From Bdellovibrio sp. (GTDB lineage: Bacteria; Bdellovibrionota; Bdellovibrionia; Bdellovibrionales; Bdellovibrionaceae), in the NCBI GenBank assembly GCA_017745015.1, contig JAGIAF010000034.1, positions 1 to 17,325 on the forward strand: a stretch of 17,325 nt of DNA. The letters are read 5' to 3'. This document shows, one piece after another, positions 14,880 through 17,325 of this stretch (positions are counted from its first letter, which is position 1; every line of letters begins with the position of its first letter). The position numbers and the translations under genes were made by a program. Below the pieces are notes generated by a model. The model saw nothing but the letters and a program-made list of their open reading frames with translations, was not told the DNA's origin and did no database searches.

Positions 14880-16046
14880 GGCTTGGAACAGTGAATCTAC
14901 GAATTCTTGTGCTGAGAACGTGCGCAAGTCTTGGATGCGCTCGCCGACGCCGATAAGTTTTATCGGAATCTGTAGTTCTTGAGCGAGACCTACGGCCACG
15001 CCACCCTTTGCTGTGCCGTCCATTTTCGTGAGGACTGCGCCTGTAAGGCCCAAAGCATTGTGGAACTCTTTGGCCTGCATCAAAGCGTTTTGGCCAGAAT
15101 TGGCGTCTAGAACGATCAATGTCTCATGGGGTGCTTCAGGGATCACCTTTGTCATCACACGCTTCATCTTTTTGATTTCTTCCATCAAGTTTGCTTGCGT
15201 GTGCAAGCGGCCGGCAGTGTCGACGATCACGATGTCGTAGTTTTGAGCTTTGCCTTTTGCAACGGCATCAAATGCCACTGCACTTGGATCTGTCACACCT
15301 TCCGGAGAGTAGATTTCTACCTGGGCCCGATCTGTCCAAACTTTCAATTGGCCACCGGCTGCGGCACGGAATGTGTCCCCTGCTGCTACCAATACTTTTT
15401 TGCCTTGAGCCGCCAATTGCGATGCGATTTTACCAATTGAAGTTGTCTTACCCGCACCGTTCACACCTACGATCATCAAAACTGTGGGACCGTTTTCTAC
15501 GAAATTGATTTTAGAAAGAATACCTTGAGTGGGAGCTGATGAATGAGAACCAGCGAAGATGTTTTTGATTTCTTCTTTCAAAGTCTCGCGCACCAATTCG
15601 TAATCCGCGCGTTCTTTCTTAGACAGTTTTTCATTCAGGGCGCCCATCAGGCGTTGAACTGTCGTCGGACCCAAGTCGCTGGTGTAAAGGATCTCTTCGA
15701 TCTCGTCCAGGTATTGGTTGTTGTCACCAGATTTGAAAAGGTTGCGGATACGGCCGAAAAGATTCTCTTCGGTTTTTTTAAGAGCTTCGCTCAAATCAAC
15801 CGCTTCGATATCGCTTACAAACTCACCCGTAGAATCCACGTGCGCAAGAACAGGCTCTTCCTCCGCCATCGTCGGCATTTCACGTTTTGCTTCGTGAGTA
15901 AGTGCTGCGGCTTTAGCTTCTTCAGCTTTATTTTCTGCACGAACTCTTTTCCAGAAACTTAAAAAGATCGCGCCAAAAATAACTGTCAAAAGAACAGCAA
16001 CCAAACCAAATAAAATCTCAACTTGATGCTCATGACCCGGTGACAT
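14871..16046 (-). CDS. ftsY: Signal recognition particle receptor FtsY
   Basis: This encodes 391 residues. Residues about 9-33 form a transmembrane helix, followed by a charged linker. About 90-170 form the N domain and about 185-390 the GTPase G domain. P-loop Gly-Val-Asn-Gly-Ala-Gly-Lys-Thr-Thr-Ser is at 194-203, Asp-Thr-Phe-Arg-Ala-Ala-Ala at 224-230, Asp-Thr-Ala-Gly-Arg at 276-280, and Thr-Lys-Met-Asp-Gly at 340-344. All motifs are intact. FtsY docks ribosome-nascent chain-SRP complexes at the inner membrane. Unlike E. coli FtsY, which has a long acidic A domain and no helix, this one is anchored directly. AGGAG stands 8 bases before the ATG. Confidence 0.97.
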   Translation of the reverse strand: MSPGHEHQVEILFGLVAVLLTVIFGAIFLSFWKRVRAENKAEEAKAAALTHEAKREMPTMAEEEPVLAHVDSTGEFVSDIEAVDLSEALKKTEENLFGRIRNLFKSGDNNQYLDEIEEILYTSDLGPTTVQRLMGALNEKLSKKERADYELVRETLKEEIKNIFAGSHSSAPTQGILSKINFVENGPTVLMIVGVNGAGKTTSIGKIASQLAAQGKKVLVAAGDTFRAAAGGQLKVWTDRAQVEIYSPEGVTDPSAVAFDAVAKGKAQNYDIVIVDTAGRLHTQANLMEEIKKMKRVMTKVIPEAPHETLIVLDANSGQNALMQAKEFHNALGLTGAVLTKMDGTAKGGVAVGLAQELQIPIKLIGVGERIQDLRTFSAQEFVDSLFQAGR

Positions 16047-16082
16047 AGCAGAGGCTCCTATAAACGAAAGGATAGGGCTCTG

Positions 16083-16111
16083 TTTCTAGCTTATGCGGGG
16101 CCTGTTGTGAA
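16083..16111 (-). promoter_or_regulatory. Possible promoter for ftsY
   Basis: On the minus strand TTCACA (16111-16106) and TAGAAA (16088-16083) are separated by 17 bases, about 37 bases upstream of the ftsY start. The -35 box matches 5 of 6 positions and the -10 box only 4. Weak, and ftsY could also be read through from the gene before it. Confidence 0.33.
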
Positions 16112-16140
16112 TGAAGGATAGCTCTGATGATATGCGTTAT

Positions 16141-17325
16141 TTAGTGCTGGGCCATTCTCCGGCGATGGACCTCATCGCGATAGAAGTTCTTTTCGAAGCG
16201 GCGGAAGGATTCTAGGCGCACTTCAGAGCCCAAAATGTCTTTCATGCGAGACACAGTTTGGCTCTCAAAGAGGCGCATCTTATCCAGCCCGTCCTTGATA
16301 AAGTCTGGATGGATCTTCACTTTGCGATCTTGCAGCTCTTTAACCAATGCATTGGAGGCCGCTAGCACTTGAAGCGAGCGGTCTTCATCAATACGCCAGG
16401 TTTTCAACAGATACTGGGCCGTCGCTTTGTAAAGACGTTGCTGGTACTCTTGATCCGCGTATATCTCTGCGAAGTTGCGGGTGTAAATAACCGAATCCGT
16501 GTAGCTGTCTTTAACTTCCTCTGCTTGCGGCGGATTGAACCTACGGCGTTCAAGATCTTCCTGGCGTTTTTTCGCCTCTGCAACCGCTCGGCTTTGCAGA
16601 GGGTTATTGTCTCGTTTCACCTGTTCCAAGACCACTTGAGTTGCGAAATATGCCAAAGCACCCATGGCAAGCCCCATAGTCGTCCAACGCAATTTCTCGG
16701 TCTTACGTTTTTTAACAATATCCACCGGTTTCGTCGTGGTCGCAGAGGATTGAGAAATCGAGGCAACTCGGCCTTCCACAGCTTCTTGGATCTGCGTTTG
16801 GATTTGTTGAGAGACTTTATTCCAGTCCGCCACGGTCATGACCTTCACGGCCTCACGCTCCACTGCCATATGGATGTCTTTGATCATCGACAGGCGTTTG
16901 GACATGACATCTTCAATCAGATCTTGCTCCATTTTTTGCAGACGTTTGGACATTTCAAGACGCATGTCCTCCAGACGTTCTTCTTCCGAACGAGCAATCT
17001 GCGATTTTTCCTTTTCTAGCTTTTCATTTAAGAAAATTTTTTGCGCTTCAAATTCTTTGAAGAGATGATCTTTCTTCGTTTCAAGATCTTTCACTTCCAA
17101 ACTCAAGTGCGCTTGCTTTTCTTGCAATTTCTTAGAGTGCTCCTCGACGGAGGCATTCTTTTTCGTCAACTCGTCAATCATGGCCTTCAGAGCTTGTTCG
17201 CTCTGAGTGTTTTCCGCCAGCAAAACCTTTAACTTCTGCACTTCTTCATCGTGAGTCGTTTTTTCTTCCGCAGAAATTTGGCGATGGGCGACCAAAGCGG
17301 CCTGCTCCCGCTCAAGGTCTGCTTT
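16141..17325 (-). CDS. Coiled-coil membrane protein (N-terminus beyond window)
   Basis: The frame is open to the window edge. The codons between 17325 and 17296 continue the same Glu/Lys/Gln-rich coiled coil, so the gene starts outside the window and the TTG at 17295 is not a real start. In the visible part, about 180 residues are strongly charged heptad-like coiled coil. A basic patch (Lys-Lys-Arg-Lys-Thr-Glu-Lys) and a single transmembrane helix (Met-Gly-Leu-Ala-Met-Gly-Ala-Leu-Ala-Tyr-Phe) then occur about 215 residues from the visible start. A helical charged domain of about 160 residues follows. By the positive-inside rule the coiled coil is cytoplasmic and the end periplasmic. I do not recognise the family. 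It ends 94 bases before ftsY. Confidence 0.8.
   Translation of the reverse strand, partial: KADLEREQAALVAHRQISAEEKTTHDEEVQKLKVLLAENTQSEQALKAMIDELTKKNASVEEHSKKLQEKQAHLSLEVKDLETKKDHLFKEFEAQKIFLNEKLEKEKSQIARSEEERLEDMRLEMSKRLQKMEQDLIEDVMSKRLSMIKDIHMAVEREAVKVMTVADWNKVSQQIQTQIQEAVEGRVASISQSSATTTKPVDIVKKRKTEKLRWTTMGLAMGALAYFATQVVLEQVKRDNNPLQSRAVAEAKKRQEDLERRRFNPPQAEEVKDSYTDSVIYTRNFAEIYADQEYQQRLYKATAQYLLKTWRIDEDRSLQVLAASNALVKELQDRKVKIHPDFIKDGLDKMRLFESQTVSRMKDILGSEVRLESFRRFEKNFYRDEVHRRRMAQH

Noticed and set aside
17296..17325. TTG 17295 as a real start of the last gene
   Set aside because: The frame continues upstream without a stop in the same coiled-coil composition to the window edge, so the gene is truncated by the window.

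Overview
The window looks like a chromosomal stretch from a Gram-negative predator-type bacterium of the Bdellovibrio group (Bdellovibrionota). That placement is inferred. The grounds are the combination of genes (zapA-fau-rny-tyrS, a membrane-anchored FtsY, several secreted peptidoglycan enzymes) and interspersed short palindromes of the GGTGCC-T-GGCACC kind. No taxonomic marker gene is present. Coding density is very high. I saw no tRNA, rRNA, insertion sequence, prophage or CRISPR array.

Layout. (1) 1-125 is the tail of an IscA/ErpA-type iron-sulfur assembly protein, followed by a good intrinsic terminator. (2) 308-1977 is a two-gene plus-strand unit: a small unknown protein overlapping by one base a receiver-plus-TPR protein whose phospho-acceptor Asp is replaced by Glu. 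(3) 7398 down to 1974 on the minus strand is a run of housekeeping genes: zapA, fau (5-formyl-THF cyclo-ligase), rny (RNase Y), tyrS, a 2Fe-2S ferredoxin with a glutamine-rich tail, and an alpha/beta hydrolase. A promoter lies upstream of zapA. Palindromes lie between tyrS and the ferredoxin gene and at the hydrolase start. (4) 7510-14171 is an envelope cluster: a small secreted protein coupled to a large YcbB-like L,D-transpeptidase, a secreted putative cysteine peptidase, and, divergently, a second L,D-transpeptidase with an SH3-like domain. (5) 14174-14845 is a TIP30/HTATIP2-like NAD(P)-binding protein. (6) ftsY and the C-terminal part of a coiled-coil membrane protein run on the minus strand to the window edge.

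How the genes work together. The zapA-fau-rny-tyrS block links division, folate metabolism, mRNA turnover and translation, and is probably co-transcribed. The envelope cluster would act on peptidoglycan in the periplasm (3-3 cross-linking and possibly peptide cleavage), which fits a bacterium that remodels its own or prey walls.

Most notable observations. The RNase Y homologue keeps full length and an intact KH domain, but has lost three of the four HD-domain metal ligands (H to Q at 340, D to N at 370, D to Y at 425). It therefore looks like a pseudo-nuclease. The ferredoxin carries a tail of about 105 residues that is nearly half glutamine. A perfect 10-bp inverted repeat sits on the start codon of the hydrolase.
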